Below, one piece after another: positions 1 to 8,897 of a stretch of DNA of 64,000 nt (position 1 is its first letter; each line of letters opens with the position of its first letter). This DNA comes from CAVQMC01 sp963713505 (GTDB lineage Bacteria > Bacteroidota > Ignavibacteria > Ignavibacteriales > Ignavibacteriaceae), in NCBI GenBank assembly GCA_963713505.1, contig CAVQMC010000007.1:124001-188000 (forward strand), read 5' to 3'. The position numbers and the translations under genes were made by a program. The notes below the pieces were generated by a model. It did no database searches and was not told the DNA's origin. It was given only the letters and a program-made list of their open reading frames with translations.

Positions 1-1
1 C

Positions 2-58
2 ATTAAAGTAATCATAAATAATTCCGATAATGATTATGAGTTGGAAAAGTGTATTTAA
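2..58 (+). CDS. 3' end of an upstream gene (partial, unidentified)
   Basis: The only frame open from the left edge reads 18 codons and stops with TAA at 56-58, 17 bases before the fliK start. This spacing fits the end of the preceding gene of the same operon. The fragment is too short to assign to a family. It could also be a chance open frame. Confidence 0.3.
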   Translation: MKVIINNSDNDYELEKCI

Positions 59-75
59 AATAAAGCACAAAAAGT

Positions 76-2541
76 ATGAATTTTAATCCGGTATTTTTAT
101 CAGAATTAGTAACATCAGCCGGCACCCCCAAAAAGCTTGGTCAAAAAATGAAAAGTCCTTCATATCTTTTTTCCGATATAATAAATGTAATAAAGGACGA
201 TGTTCCAAAATCTCAAGAAGCTGGACTTGCCGGATTGTTTGATATTGTTAATTCAGATGTTTTAGGAAACTCAAATGGAACTATTTTGTTTCCTGAGGTC
301 AACTCAAAATTAGTTGAAGGACAAAATGTTCAAAATAAAAACTTGGTTTCTATTTTAAATTTAATAAAAACCAATCTGGTAAATCTTCCAACTTCAAAAA
401 AAACTGCAAAAACAAATCAACTCGATATTAATAAAGAAATCAAAAATTTATTTGAATATCAGAATGTTGATGAAGAAAATTTAACCGGACTTCTTAAAGA
501 AATATTAAGTAAAGTTGATAATGTTGAGATAGAAGTTGACTCGGATAAGTTGGAAAATCAGAATTTAAAGATTGAAAAGAATAAAACACAAAAAATAAAT
601 ATTAATGATTTACTTAAATATATTTTCCAGCAAATATCTCAAAACAACGAAGTAAAAATAAATCTTTTTGCTGGCAAAGATAAAATTGAAATTGATTTAT
701 CTAAAACCGATCTCTTAAATAAAAAAAGCATTTCCGGTTTATCTAATGAGAACTTAAATACAGAAAATTCTTCTGCCGGAACAGAACTTCAGAAAGATCA
801 AATAAATGAAAACATTTTGTTAAATAAAGTCGAAAAGATATTAAACAGCGAAAATAATATTGTTGCAGATGAACTAAGGAACATAAAAGTTAAAATTGAT
901 GAATCCTCTGGAAATATAAAATTACCGGGAGATTTAAATCAATTAAATGAAAATAAGAATGTATCTGAAGGAAATTCTAAACTTTCTATTTCAAATCAAA
1001 GTTTAGAAATAAAAGATCAAATAGATATTTCAAACCAGAACACAAAAATTCCTGCTGCTATCAATTTAGATGATAAAAATATTGAATTAGTAACAGATAA
1101 AAGTTCATTGACAGAATTAGAATCTAAGTTAATTTCTGAACTGAAAAATCAAAAACCGGCAGAAACTTATTCCGGTAAATCTCAAATTACTGCTGATGAT
1201 AAACCGGAAAACAGTACTGATACTAGGCAAAATAATGAAAATGCTATTAATCCAAATCTTAAAAATGAAATAGAAAATATTTTAAATAAAGATTTGCAAA
1301 ATGGCGATTTACTTAAAAACCGAAGTAATATTCAAAGATCAGAAGTAAAGCAAACTATTGTTAATAAAAATTCTGTAAAGGTTGATAATAATATTCAGCA
1401 AAATCCGGATGAAGAAGTTACGACAGATCAAAGTAAAGTTGATTCTAAAAATGACAAAACCGATTATAATATTAAAATAAATATCGAACCAAGTAAAAAT
1501 AAGATACCGAAATCATTTTTTGAAGAGATAGAATTCTTGAATGATCAGAAACCGGATTTAAGATTAAACAAACCGGATAAACTTTTTAATTCGTCAAAAG
1601 AATTACTTAATTCTAAAAAATCAATCTCAAGCGATTCGTCAAATGAAGAAAAGAATATTAATAGGAATTCAAAGAATGATGTTGATGTAACGTTTAAAGC
1701 TGCGAAAAAAATAATTGATCAGAATGTTAAAGAACATCAGGATATCAATACAAATAAAGCTGGTGATTTATCCAATAAAATTAACGTTACATCTTTTAAT
1801 GATAATGAATTGTTGGAAAATGTTGCGGGATTAAGTTTATCAAAATTAAATGATAAAAATAATCTTGAAATAAATGATCATGATAAAAATTTTGAAAAAA
1901 GTTCTGCAAAGGTAAAAAGTTTAAGTAACCCGGATAAAAAAGTCGAAAATAAATTAAGCACAGAAAAAGATTTTAATAATGCTCCAGACAAAAGGGAAAG
2001 TAATAATCCCGATCAAATGGATATTAAAAATGCTGAAAATGATTCTAAAGTGATCAATAATATCACAAAAGGAATAGATAATAAAATTTTGAATAATACT
2101 CTTATAAAAACGGCAAGTATTGTTAACAACACTTTAAAAGAATTATTAAACTCAGCAAATATTAAAAATTATTCTAGGATCGATGGAGATAATAAAAGTA
2201 AATCTATTACTATGAGGCTTTCTCCGGAACATCTAGGTAAAGTTAAAGTTGCTCTGGATGTTCAAAACAATTCCGTAAAAGCAAATATTGAAGTTGAAGA
2301 TCAGACTGTAAAAAATATTATACAAAATAATATTTCTCAACTAAGACAATCGATAGCCAATCAGGGCTTGATGTTATCTTCGCTAAATATATCATTATCA
2401 AATCAGGAAACAAAACAGAATAAATCATATCAAACAAAGAAAAAGACCCATAGCAATTTTAAAATAGATAATATGATTAATCAGGAAATCTTAAGCACAC
2501 CTAAAAGCTTAGGATATAATACTTATGAATACTTAATATAG
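76..2541 (+). CDS. fliK: Flagellar hook-length control protein FliK
   Basis: FliK measures hook length and switches the flagellar export gate from rod/hook to filament substrates. This 821-residue protein has the usual layout: a long low-complexity Asn/Lys/Asp/Ser-rich ruler region and a compact C-terminal Flg_hook domain at about residues 709-778. That domain carries the typical pattern MRLSPEHLGKVKVALDV followed by an amphipathic IRQNISQLRQSIANQG-like segment (actual start of that stretch is NIIQNNISQLRQS). The gene sits directly before flgD, as in many flagellar operons. The length is at the high end for FliK and the central region is biased by the AT-rich composition. Identity rests on the C-terminal domain and position. 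Confidence 0.85.
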   Translation: MNFNPVFLSELVTSAGTPKKLGQKMKSPSYLFSDIINVIKDDVPKSQEAGLAGLFDIVNSDVLGNSNGTILFPEVNSKLVEGQNVQNKNLVSILNLIKTNLVNLPTSKKTAKTNQLDINKEIKNLFEYQNVDEENLTGLLKEILSKVDNVEIEVDSDKLENQNLKIEKNKTQKININDLLKYIFQQISQNNEVKINLFAGKDKIEIDLSKTDLLNKKSISGLSNENLNTENSSAGTELQKDQINENILLNKVEKILNSENNIVADELRNIKVKIDESSGNIKLPGDLNQLNENKNVSEGNSKLSISNQSLEIKDQIDISNQNTKIPAAINLDDKNIELVTDKSSLTELESKLISELKNQKPAETYSGKSQITADDKPENSTDTRQNNENAINPNLKNEIENILNKDLQNGDLLKNRSNIQRSEVKQTIVNKNSVKVDNNIQQNPDEEVTTDQSKVDSKNDKTDYNIKINIEPSKNKIPKSFFEEIEFLNDQKPDLRLNKPDKLFNSSKELLNSKKSISSDSSNEEKNINRNSKNDVDVTFKAAKKIIDQNVKEHQDINTNKAGDLSNKINVTSFNDNELLENVAGLSLSKLNDKNNLEINDHDKNFEKSSAKVKSLSNPDKKVENKLSTEKDFNNAPDKRESNNPDQMDIKNAENDSKVINNITKGIDNKILNNTLIKTASIVNNTLKELLNSANIKNYSRIDGDNKSKSITMRLSPEHLGKVKVALDVQNNSVKANIEVEDQTVKNIIQNNISQLRQSIANQGLMLSSLNISLSNQETKQNKSYQTKKKTHSNFKIDNMINQEILSTPKSLGYNTYEYLI

Positions 2542-2549
2542 GAGGTAAT

Positions 2550-3242
2550 ATGGATGTAGGCAGTGTAGATACCAGCAGTTTGCAGAATACTATTACTCAG
2601 GGCAGCAGTGTTATGGGGAAGGATGATTTCCTGAAATTACTGATTACCCAGTTAAAGTATCAAGATCCTGCAAGTCCGCTGGATGGAAGTCAATTTGCAT
2701 CTCAGTTAGCTCAATTTAGTTCGTTGGAACAGCTTTCCAATTTGAACGATTCTGTTAAACAGAGTATAAATGCAAATTTCTTTTTGACTCAATCAATCAA
2801 CAACACAATGACTGCTAATCTTATCGGGAAAAATGTAAAGATTAATTCCAATAAAATTTCCGATACAGGTCAGGACAGCATTAGTCTTGGGTATAATCTT
2901 CCAAGCAGTGCTTCAACAGTTTCAATAAAAGTCTATGATCAGAATGGTCAGTTAGTCAGAACCATAAATGATTTAGATACTCAAAGCGGAGACCATCAAG
3001 TTTCCTGGGATTTTACCGATAATGATGGAAACAGATTACCTGATGGTAATTACACGTTCGAAGTTGAAGCAAAAGATTATAATGAGAATGATATAAGTGC
3101 GGATACTTATATAACTGGACAGATAAGCGGTGTAAGATTTGACGACGATGGTACAAAAATTTTAGTTGGTGATACTGAATATATGCTCTCTGACATTTTG
3201 GAAATATTAAATCCTTCGGGCAGCGGAGATAACAATGGCTGA
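2550..3242 (+). CDS. flgD: Flagellar hook assembly scaffold FlgD
   Basis: FlgD forms the transient cap that guides hook subunit (FlgE) polymerisation. The 230-residue protein has the conserved N-terminal segment at about residues 22-60 (GKDDFLKLLITQLKYQDPASP, then LAQFSSLEQL). A FlgD Ig-like domain follows at about residues 110-190, with VYDQNGQLVRTI and a SWDFTDNDGNRLPDGNYTF element. A ribosome binding site (taggaggt) lies just before the ATG. Its end overlaps the next start by eight bases, so the two are probably translationally coupled. Confidence 0.95.
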   Translation: MDVGSVDTSSLQNTITQGSSVMGKDDFLKLLITQLKYQDPASPLDGSQFASQLAQFSSLEQLSNLNDSVKQSINANFFLTQSINNTMTANLIGKNVKINSNKISDTGQDSISLGYNLPSSASTVSIKVYDQNGQLVRTINDLDTQSGDHQVSWDFTDNDGNRLPDGNYTFEVEAKDYNENDISADTYITGQISGVRFDDDGTKILVGDTEYMLSDILEILNPSGSGDNNG

Positions 3243-3609
3243 AATAAATGGAATCAAAGTCCCGTTTCTTCCTATAGAGCCGTCAACAGATATAAAAACT
3301 AGAAATGTTGGCAGTACAGGAAAAGACTTTGGTGCTTTATTACAGGAGGAACTGGAAAAAGTAAAGTTTTCCAGTCATGCAATAAAAAGACTGGAATCCA
3401 GGAATATTCAAATATCAAACAACGAAGTCAATAAACTTCAAACAGCAATTGATAAAGCAGAAATGAAAGGTTCAAAAGATTCTTTAGTAATGATGAACGA
3501 TACAGCCTATATAGTGAATATTCCAAACCGAACCGTTATTACAGCAATGGCTCTTAACGAGAACGAGGATAATATTTTTACAAATATAGACAGTGTAGTA
3601 TTTGCATAA
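3235..3609 (+). CDS. Flagellar operon protein of the TIGR02530 type
   Basis: This 124-residue protein matches the small 'flagellar operon protein' family commonly found between flgD and flgE. The recognisable core is at about residues 46-110: SSHAIKRLESRNIQIS, then a helix with AIDKAEMKGSKDSL, then AYIVNIPNRTVITAM. The molecular role of the family is not established. Position between the hook cap and hook genes suggests a part in hook assembly or its regulation. It overlaps flgD by eight bases. Confidence 0.8.
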   Translation: MAEINGIKVPFLPIEPSTDIKTRNVGSTGKDFGALLQEELEKVKFSSHAIKRLESRNIQISNNEVNKLQTAIDKAEMKGSKDSLVMMNDTAYIVNIPNRTVITAMALNENEDNIFTNIDSVVFA

Positions 3610-3626
3610 ATTTTTAATTAATAAAT

Positions 3627-3713
3627 GAGCGGGACCTTTTGAGGACGCTCTAGATTCAACTGACTGACTGACGTTGGATCAATCAAACAACTTAATTTCC
3701 TTAGGAGGTTAAA
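3627..3713 (+). promoter_or_regulatory. Structured flgE leader with two stem-loops
   Basis: The 104-base gap before flgE contains a first inverted repeat (GAGCG at 3627-3631 with CGCTC at 3646-3650). A second follows, GATTCAAC (3653-3660) with GTTGGATC (3673-3680), which pair over 8 positions with one G-U wobble around a loop of three TGAC units. A strong Shine-Dalgarno AGGAGG lies at 3703-3708. Several GGA triplets occur (3632, 3642, 3676 and in the Shine-Dalgarno). The structure is seen directly. Regulation of flgE translation through it, for example by CsrA, is inference. Confidence 0.4.
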
Positions 3714-5375
3714 ATGGCACTTCTTAATTCACTTTTTGCTGGCGTTTCCGGTTTAAGAAATCATCAATCAATGATGGACGTTATTGGAAACAACATCGCA
3801 AATGTTAACACAATAGGTTTTAAAGGCTCAAGGGTAACTTTCAGTGATACGTTTAATCAATTTATAAAAGCCGGCACCAACCCTACAAGTACCACAGGCG
3901 GTACAAACACTTTCCAAATTGGTTTAGGAATGAAAGTTAATTCTATTGATAGAAACTGGAACCAGGGTACATTTGAAAGCACAGGAATAACTACAGATTT
4001 AGCTTTACAGGGTCCTGGACTATTTGTTCTTAAAAGCAACGGCGAAAATTTTTATTCCAGAGCCGGTGCATTTATTTTTGATGCAGATGGTAAATTGGTT
4101 TCACCCCAGAACGGTGCTATTGTTCAAGGTAAAGTAGCAAACGCTGATGGGGTTTTACCTCCAGGAAATAATCTTGAAGATATAGTAATAGATAAAAATC
4201 TTAAATTACCGGCAGTTGCTACGAGTTTGATTAAATGGGGAGGTAATTTACAAAGTAATTCTGATTTAACAAGAAGCGAAAACGTTGTTCAAAGAGGTAA
4301 TATCAATTCTGCACTTCCAGGACCTTTTGAAACACAGACAACTATTTATAACGAATTTGGAGATCCTTATACCTTCAAAATAACCTATACAAAAACCGGA
4401 AACCCCGATGAATATTCATTAGATTGGGAAGTTGATGATGACAGCGGAACTGCAATAGGCAACGGAACTATGTCTCCAATTCAGTTTGTAGATGACGGCA
4501 CAGGTAATATGGTAATGGATGATCCTTCCAAAGCTTTATTTGACGGAACAAATAACAAAGTACAAATTCCCGGAAGCAATATTGACTTTGTTTTTGATTC
4601 AACTGAATGTACAGAAAATTCAGCCACAACTACTTTAAGTATGTCTGCTGACGGAAATAGGGAACCTAATATTGTAACAGGTTCGGTAACTATATTTGAT
4701 TCTTTGGGTAATTCTCATCAAGTTACTATGAAGTACACAAAAATCGGCGATAATCAATGGACATGGACTGCTTCTGTCCCGGGCACAAGCACTGTTGACG
4801 GACAACCGGTTTCAACATCAGGAACTATTGTATTTAATGCTGACGGTACATTGGATCCCGGAAATATATCTCCAAATAATCCACAATTAACTTTTGTACC
4901 TGCAGGCGGTGCAAATCCTGTTGTGCTCGATCTGGATTTTGGAAGCGGATTCAGCGGCGTTACTCAAACTTCAGCCAGTTCAGTTATATCTGCGTTGAGT
5001 CAAGACGGTTCTGCTTCGGCAACATTATCAAATATAAATATAGATCAATACGGAAATATTGAAGGTATCTTTTCTAACGGAAATTCCAGAACCCTAGCGC
5101 AAGTAATGGTTGCTACTTTTGCAAATTTAAACGGATTAATAAGTACCGGAGATAATATGTTTTCCGCCTATGCAAACAGCGGCGAACCAAGAGTTGGTAG
5201 CCTTGGAGAAGAAACCGGTACGACCGTTCAATCGGGCGCATTGGAACAATCGAATGTAGATCTTTCAGAAGAATTCACAAAAATGATCGTTTCCCAAAGA
5301 GGTTTCCAGGCAAATGCACGTGTAATTACAACTGCAGATAATTTGCTTCAGGAAATAACAAATCTTATCAGATAA
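3714..5375 (+). CDS. flgE: Flagellar hook protein FlgE
   Basis: FlgE polymerises into the curved hook joining rod and filament. The 553-residue protein has the flagellar rod/hook N-terminal motif (LFAGVSGLRNHQSMMDVIGN, then NIANVNTIGFKG). An internal FlgE D1/D2 region follows, and the C-terminal segment is typical of the family (SNVDLSEEFTKMIVSQRGFQ, then a TADNLLQEITNLIR end). It is longer than the enterobacterial protein because of the central domain. It starts after the strong AGGAGG site and is followed by a terminator-like hairpin, so the hook gene is probably the last of its transcript. Confidence 0.95.
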   Translation: MALLNSLFAGVSGLRNHQSMMDVIGNNIANVNTIGFKGSRVTFSDTFNQFIKAGTNPTSTTGGTNTFQIGLGMKVNSIDRNWNQGTFESTGITTDLALQGPGLFVLKSNGENFYSRAGAFIFDADGKLVSPQNGAIVQGKVANADGVLPPGNNLEDIVIDKNLKLPAVATSLIKWGGNLQSNSDLTRSENVVQRGNINSALPGPFETQTTIYNEFGDPYTFKITYTKTGNPDEYSLDWEVDDDSGTAIGNGTMSPIQFVDDGTGNMVMDDPSKALFDGTNNKVQIPGSNIDFVFDSTECTENSATTTLSMSADGNREPNIVTGSVTIFDSLGNSHQVTMKYTKIGDNQWTWTASVPGTSTVDGQPVSTSGTIVFNADGTLDPGNISPNNPQLTFVPAGGANPVVLDLDFGSGFSGVTQTSASSVISALSQDGSASATLSNINIDQYGNIEGIFSNGNSRTLAQVMVATFANLNGLISTGDNMFSAYANSGEPRVGSLGEETGTTVQSGALEQSNVDLSEEFTKMIVSQRGFQANARVITTADNLLQEITNLIR

Positions 5376-5392
5376 CCTATCACACGACCCAT

Positions 5393-5426
5393 GAAAGGGA
5401 GGAGTTCCAATTTGCTCCTCCTTTTC
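5393..5426 (+). terminator. Rho-independent terminator after flgE
   Basis: A GC-rich inverted repeat (GGGAGGAG with CTCCTCC, about 11 base pairs counting the flanking A/T pairs) with a ten-base loop is followed by TTTT, 20 bases after the flgE stop. Confidence 0.75.
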
Positions 5427-5439
5427 AATATAAATAATA

Positions 5440-5515
5440 AACATGACCAAGTGTTTAATAATAACCACTTTTCATGTTAAAACTTCACAAATTACAAGAA
5501 ATTTCTTCTTATAAT
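5440..5515 (+). promoter_or_regulatory. Candidate promoter/operator region of the fliL operon
   Basis: Between the flgE terminator and fliL lie three elements. The first is a 12-bp stem-loop (AACATGA at 5440-5446 with TCATGTT at 5472-5478, extended by AAGTG/CACTT). The second is a perfect 12-base palindrome AAGAAATTTCTT at 5496-5507. The third is a TATAAT hexamer at 5510-5515, 34 bases before the fliL ATG. No good -35 box is visible at 17 bases spacing. The palindrome directly against the -10 box suggests an operator, which is inference. Confidence 0.35.
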
Positions 5516-5549
5516 AAATGGCATATCAGTTGTCATAATCCTCACTATT

Positions 5550-6104
5550 ATGGCAGAAGAAATATCAAAAACAGAAAAAAAAGAAGAAGCTTCTCCCCAA
5601 AAAGAGAAGAAACCATCTTCGTTTAATCCTAAAATATTAATGTTTGGGTTACCAATATTTATTGTTCAAGTTGTTATCATTTACTTTGTTACTGCAAATG
5701 TTCTTATGAGTAAAATTGAAGAACATGAAACAGGTAAATCACCAGCCGCCGAGGAACAAACAAATATCGAAAAAGTTAAGGAAACTAAATCTTCAAACCT
5801 TGGAAAATATATCTTTTCGATTGACGATATAATTGTTAATCCTGAAGGAACTGACGGAAAGCGATTGCTTTTAGTTTCGGTAGGTTTTGATTTAGCAAAA
5901 GAAGAAGATAAAAATGAACTGAAGAACAAAGAAATAATGGTTAAAGATGCAATAATTTCAACACTTTCCAGTAAAACATTGGCGCAGTTATCTAATGTTT
6001 CTTACAAGGATTCAATTAAAACACAAATAAATAGCCGAGTAAGTCAGCTTATTCCGGATATAAAGTTAAACGCAGTTTATTTAAGTAAATATATAATTCA
6101 ATAA
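5550..6104 (+). CDS. fliL: Flagellar basal body-associated protein FliL
   Basis: FliL is a single-pass inner-membrane protein that surrounds the stator and supports torque. This 184-residue protein has a charged cytoplasmic N-terminus, one membrane segment at about residues 29-52, and a periplasmic FliL domain (YIFSIDDIIVNPEGTDGKRL, then LLVSVGFDLA). It begins a tight run of genes (fliL-M-N-O-P-Q-R-flhB-flhA) and lies one base before fliM. It follows a terminator and a candidate promoter, so it is probably the first gene of its transcript. Confidence 0.9.
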   Translation: MAEEISKTEKKEEASPQKEKKPSSFNPKILMFGLPIFIVQVVIIYFVTANVLMSKIEEHETGKSPAAEEQTNIEKVKETKSSNLGKYIFSIDDIIVNPEGTDGKRLLLVSVGFDLAKEEDKNELKNKEIMVKDAIISTLSSKTLAQLSNVSYKDSIKTQINSRVSQLIPDIKLNAVYLSKYIIQ

Positions 6105-6105
6105 A

Positions 6106-7101
6106 ATGGCAGAAGTACTTTCCCAGCAGGAAATTGATCAGCTGCTGAATAATGTAAATAAAGGAGAAGAAGAGCAGCCGTCTTCGGTAGTTAATAGTGA
6201 TACGGAAGTTGTTCCGTTTGATTTTAGATTACCAAGCAGGATTTCTAAAAATCAAATTAGGACAATCAGAAATATTCACGAAAATTTTGCTGAAAGTTTT
6301 GCATCTTTTTTAGTTAATAAACTGCAGACGATAGTTAGTATTAATGTTACTTCAATCGATCAAATATATTATTCGGAATATATCTTATCTGTCTCAAATC
6401 CGGCATGTTTATATACCTTTGAAATTAAAAATTCGGACATCAAAGGTATTCTTGAATTAAACAACGATTTTGCTTTAACGCTTGTAGATAGATTGTTGGG
6501 CGGAAACGGTGTCGGCACAAAACAAAACAAAATTATAACTCCAATTGAACAAAAAGTTTTGAGCTCAATCGTTGACAGAATTATGCTGGATCTTAAAAAA
6601 GGCTGGCAGACAGTATCCAACTTTGAATTTGCTGTCGAAAGATTCGAGTCCGATATAGATTTTGCTCAAATAACTTCGCAAAGCGAATCTGTACTTTTAA
6701 TTTCTTTTGATGTTATTATCGGCGAAATAACTTTCCAAATGAATATTTGTTTTGCTACATATGCTTTTGATACAGTACTTTCTAAACTTTCTTCACAAAA
6801 ATTTGCAACTATTAGACCTGTAAAATATGTCGGAACAACTTCGCAGGAAATTATTACAAACCACCTGCATAAAACTTATGTCCCGATAACTGTTGAATTC
6901 GGAAAAACTAAAATTTCAATAAAAGAATTATCTGAATTGGAAGTTGGAGATATACTTAAACTTCAAACAAAAATTAATGATGAGCATATAATTAAAATTG
7001 CAAATAAACCAATGTTTATAGGAAGAATCGGAAAAGTTAATGATCACAAAGCTATTAAAATTATTAAAGAATTAAATCCGGAAGAAAATCTAAATAGGTA
7101 A
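6106..7101 (+). CDS. fliM: Flagellar motor switch protein FliM
   Basis: FliM is a C-ring switch subunit that binds phosphorylated CheY and links FliG to FliN. The 331-residue protein starts with the CheY-binding peptide (LSQQEIDQLLNN, residues 5-16). It continues with the FliM core (FDFRLPSRISKNQIRTIRNI) and ends with a SpoA-type C-terminal domain at about residues 245-325. The presence of the CheY-binding peptide implies that chemotaxis genes exist outside the window. The ATG follows the fliL stop by one base. Confidence 0.95.
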   Translation: MAEVLSQQEIDQLLNNVNKGEEEQPSSVVNSDTEVVPFDFRLPSRISKNQIRTIRNIHENFAESFASFLVNKLQTIVSINVTSIDQIYYSEYILSVSNPACLYTFEIKNSDIKGILELNNDFALTLVDRLLGGNGVGTKQNKIITPIEQKVLSSIVDRIMLDLKKGWQTVSNFEFAVERFESDIDFAQITSQSESVLLISFDVIIGEITFQMNICFATYAFDTVLSKLSSQKFATIRPVKYVGTTSQEIITNHLHKTYVPITVEFGKTKISIKELSELEVGDILKLQTKINDEHIIKIANKPMFIGRIGKVNDHKAIKIIKELNPEENLNR

Positions 7102-7106
7102 AATAA

Positions 7107-7521
7107 ATGGCAGAAACAAATGAGAAAAATTTAAATCAGGACTCACCGGAGGAACAGATAAAAAATGAAAAGCCTGCAGAAGTAAAAAATGAAAAGCACA
7201 AAATCTGTTAATGTAGCAGAGTTCGATGAACTTGAAGAATCTCATGCAGCAGGCAAAGATTCGATGGACAAATTTGAGTTGTTAAAAGAACTTCAGCTTA
7301 ATGTTTTTATTGAACTTGGAAGAACTCAAATGTACATTAAAGATATTCTGGAACTTGAAAGAGGTTATGTTATTGAACTGGATAAATTAGCCAGCGAACC
7401 TGTGGACATTTATGTAAACAATAGAAAAATTGCCGAAGGAGAGGTCGTTGTAATAGATAAGCATTTCGGTATTAGAATAACAAATCTAAGTGATGCCCAA
7501 AATAGGATCAAAGGAATATAA
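7107..7521 (+). CDS. fliN: Flagellar motor switch protein FliN (reading frame interrupted)
   Basis: FliN forms the base of the C-ring with FliM. The SpoA domain (about the last 85 residues, from LLKELQLNVFIELGRTQMYI) is intact in the frame that can start at ATG 7189. An in-frame-looking N-terminal piece starts at ATG 7107, five bases after the fliM stop. It reads 34 codons rich in Glu/Asn/Lys and stops at TAA in the other frame. The frames join if one A is removed from the A-runs at 7184-7189 or 7192-7195, giving a 137-residue protein of normal FliN length. The short form from 7189 would be 110 residues and has only a weak upstream AGAAG. Confidence 0.85.
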
Positions 7522-7524
7522 TAA

Positions 7525-7869
7525 ATGTCGTTCTTCGATATATTAAAAACATTTCTCCCTCTTATTTTATTGGTCGGACTTCTTTACGGCATTTTATATT
7601 ATGTAAGAAAATCAGGCCTAAGAATTTCTGGTAAAAGCAAAAGTCCGTTCAGTATTAATATTTTAAATACACAAATGATAATGCCGAAAAAATATATTTC
7701 GGTTATAAAAGTTAAAGATAAATTATTGGTGCTTGGAATCAGCGATCAATCTATTTCTGTTTTAAAAGAATTTGATGATGATAATATTGAAATGAATATT
7801 TCGGAAAAAACCGATGTAAGCAGTAATGCAAATTTTTTGAAGATATTAAAAAAGAATATGGGATTTTGA
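7525..7869 (+). CDS. fliO: Flagellar export apparatus protein FliO
   Basis: FliO is a small membrane chaperone for assembly of the FliP export gate. The 114-residue protein has one N-terminal membrane segment (about residues 7-26). A small cytoplasmic domain follows with the family pattern PKKYISVIKVKDKLLVLGIS. It lies between fliN and fliP, the standard location. Its stop codon overlaps the fliP start (TGATG). Confidence 0.85.
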   Translation: MSFFDILKTFLPLILLVGLLYGILYYVRKSGLRISGKSKSPFSINILNTQMIMPKKYISVIKVKDKLLVLGISDQSISVLKEFDDDNIEMNISEKTDVSSNANFLKILKKNMGF

Positions 7870-8627
7870 TGAAAAAATATTCGGTTTTAATTATAATTTT
7901 ATCTTTGATTGTATTTGCTTCACCATTGATGGCACAGCAAGCACCGCCTATAGCTTTACCTAAAATCGGGATTAATATAGGCACCTCTCAAAATCCTCAG
8001 GATATTTCAGTTACTCTGCAAATATTATTATTAATGACCGTTTTAGCTCTAGCTCCATCTATTCTTATCATGACTACCTCTTATTTAAGATTGATTATTG
8101 TTTTTCATTTTCTTAAAAGCGCTTTAGGAACACAAACAATGCCGCCAAGTCAATTGCTTTCCGGGATTGCTTTGTTTATTACTTTTTTCATAATGGCGCC
8201 AACCTGGGGTAAAGTAAATGATAATGCTCTAAAACCATTAATGGACGGAAAAATTCAGCTTCAGGAAGCATACGACAAAGGAATCGAACCTATTAGAGAA
8301 TTTATGTTTAAAAATGTCAGAGATGAAGATCTTGAGTTGTTCATCCAATTGGCAAATTTAAAACGTCCGGATAACAGAGTGGAATTACCGACTTATGTTT
8401 TAGTACCTGCATTTGCATTGAGTGAACTTAGAGCCGGTTTTATAATTGGTTTTTTCATCTTTATTCCGTTTTTAATGATAGACATGATTGTGTCAAGTAT
8501 ATTAATGTCAATGGGAATGATGATGGTACCGCCAATGCTTGTTTCTCTACCTTTTAAAATTCTTCTTTTTGTATTAGTAAACGGATGGACGTTAATTGTC
8601 GGATCCGTAGTTAGGAGTTTTGGATAA
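7869..8627 (+). CDS. fliP: Flagellar export gate protein FliP
   Basis: FliP is a core pore subunit of the flagellar type III export gate. The 253-codon gene encodes a cleavable signal peptide (residues 1 to about 22, ending MAQQ). Four membrane helices follow, with the family signatures MTTSYLRLIIVFHFLKSALG and FALSELRAGFIIGFFIFIPF. The ATG at 7869 overlaps the fliO stop. A TTG one codon earlier is less likely. Confidence 0.97.
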   Translation: MKKYSVLIIILSLIVFASPLMAQQAPPIALPKIGINIGTSQNPQDISVTLQILLLMTVLALAPSILIMTTSYLRLIIVFHFLKSALGTQTMPPSQLLSGIALFITFFIMAPTWGKVNDNALKPLMDGKIQLQEAYDKGIEPIREFMFKNVRDEDLELFIQLANLKRPDNRVELPTYVLVPAFALSELRAGFIIGFFIFIPFLMIDMIVSSILMSMGMMMVPPMLVSLPFKILLFVLVNGWTLIVGSVVRSFG

Positions 8628-8897
8628 ATGACTGAGCAAATTGTAATTGAAGTTTTAAAAAATGCATTTTATACTACATTTATAATTATTCTGCCGATTT
8701 TAAGTGTCTCTTTAATTGTCGGAATTATTATTTCAATTTTTCAGGCTGCTACATCAATTCAGGAAATGACATTGACATTTGTTCCTAAAATTCTGGCAAC
8801 AGCAGTTGCAATTATTTTTTTGATGCCCTGGATGATTGATAAATTATTGACGTTTACAAATCAACTCTTTACAATGTTTATTGACTTCATTAAATGA
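8628..8897 (+). CDS. fliQ: Flagellar export gate protein FliQ
   Basis: FliQ is the small two-helix subunit of the export gate. The 89-residue protein has two hydrophobic helices and the conserved stretch FQAATSIQEMTLTFVPKILA. It abuts fliP without a gap and overlaps the fliR start by four bases (ATGA). Confidence 0.97.
   Translation: MTEQIVIEVLKNAFYTTFIIILPILSVSLIVGIIISIFQAATSIQEMTLTFVPKILATAVAIIFLMPWMIDKLLTFTNQLFTMFIDFIK

Noticed and set aside
3661..3672. TGAC triple repeat as a possible CRISPR-like or microsatellite array
   Set aside because: There are only three units of four bases, located in a hairpin loop. No CRISPR repeat-spacer pattern was seen anywhere in the window.
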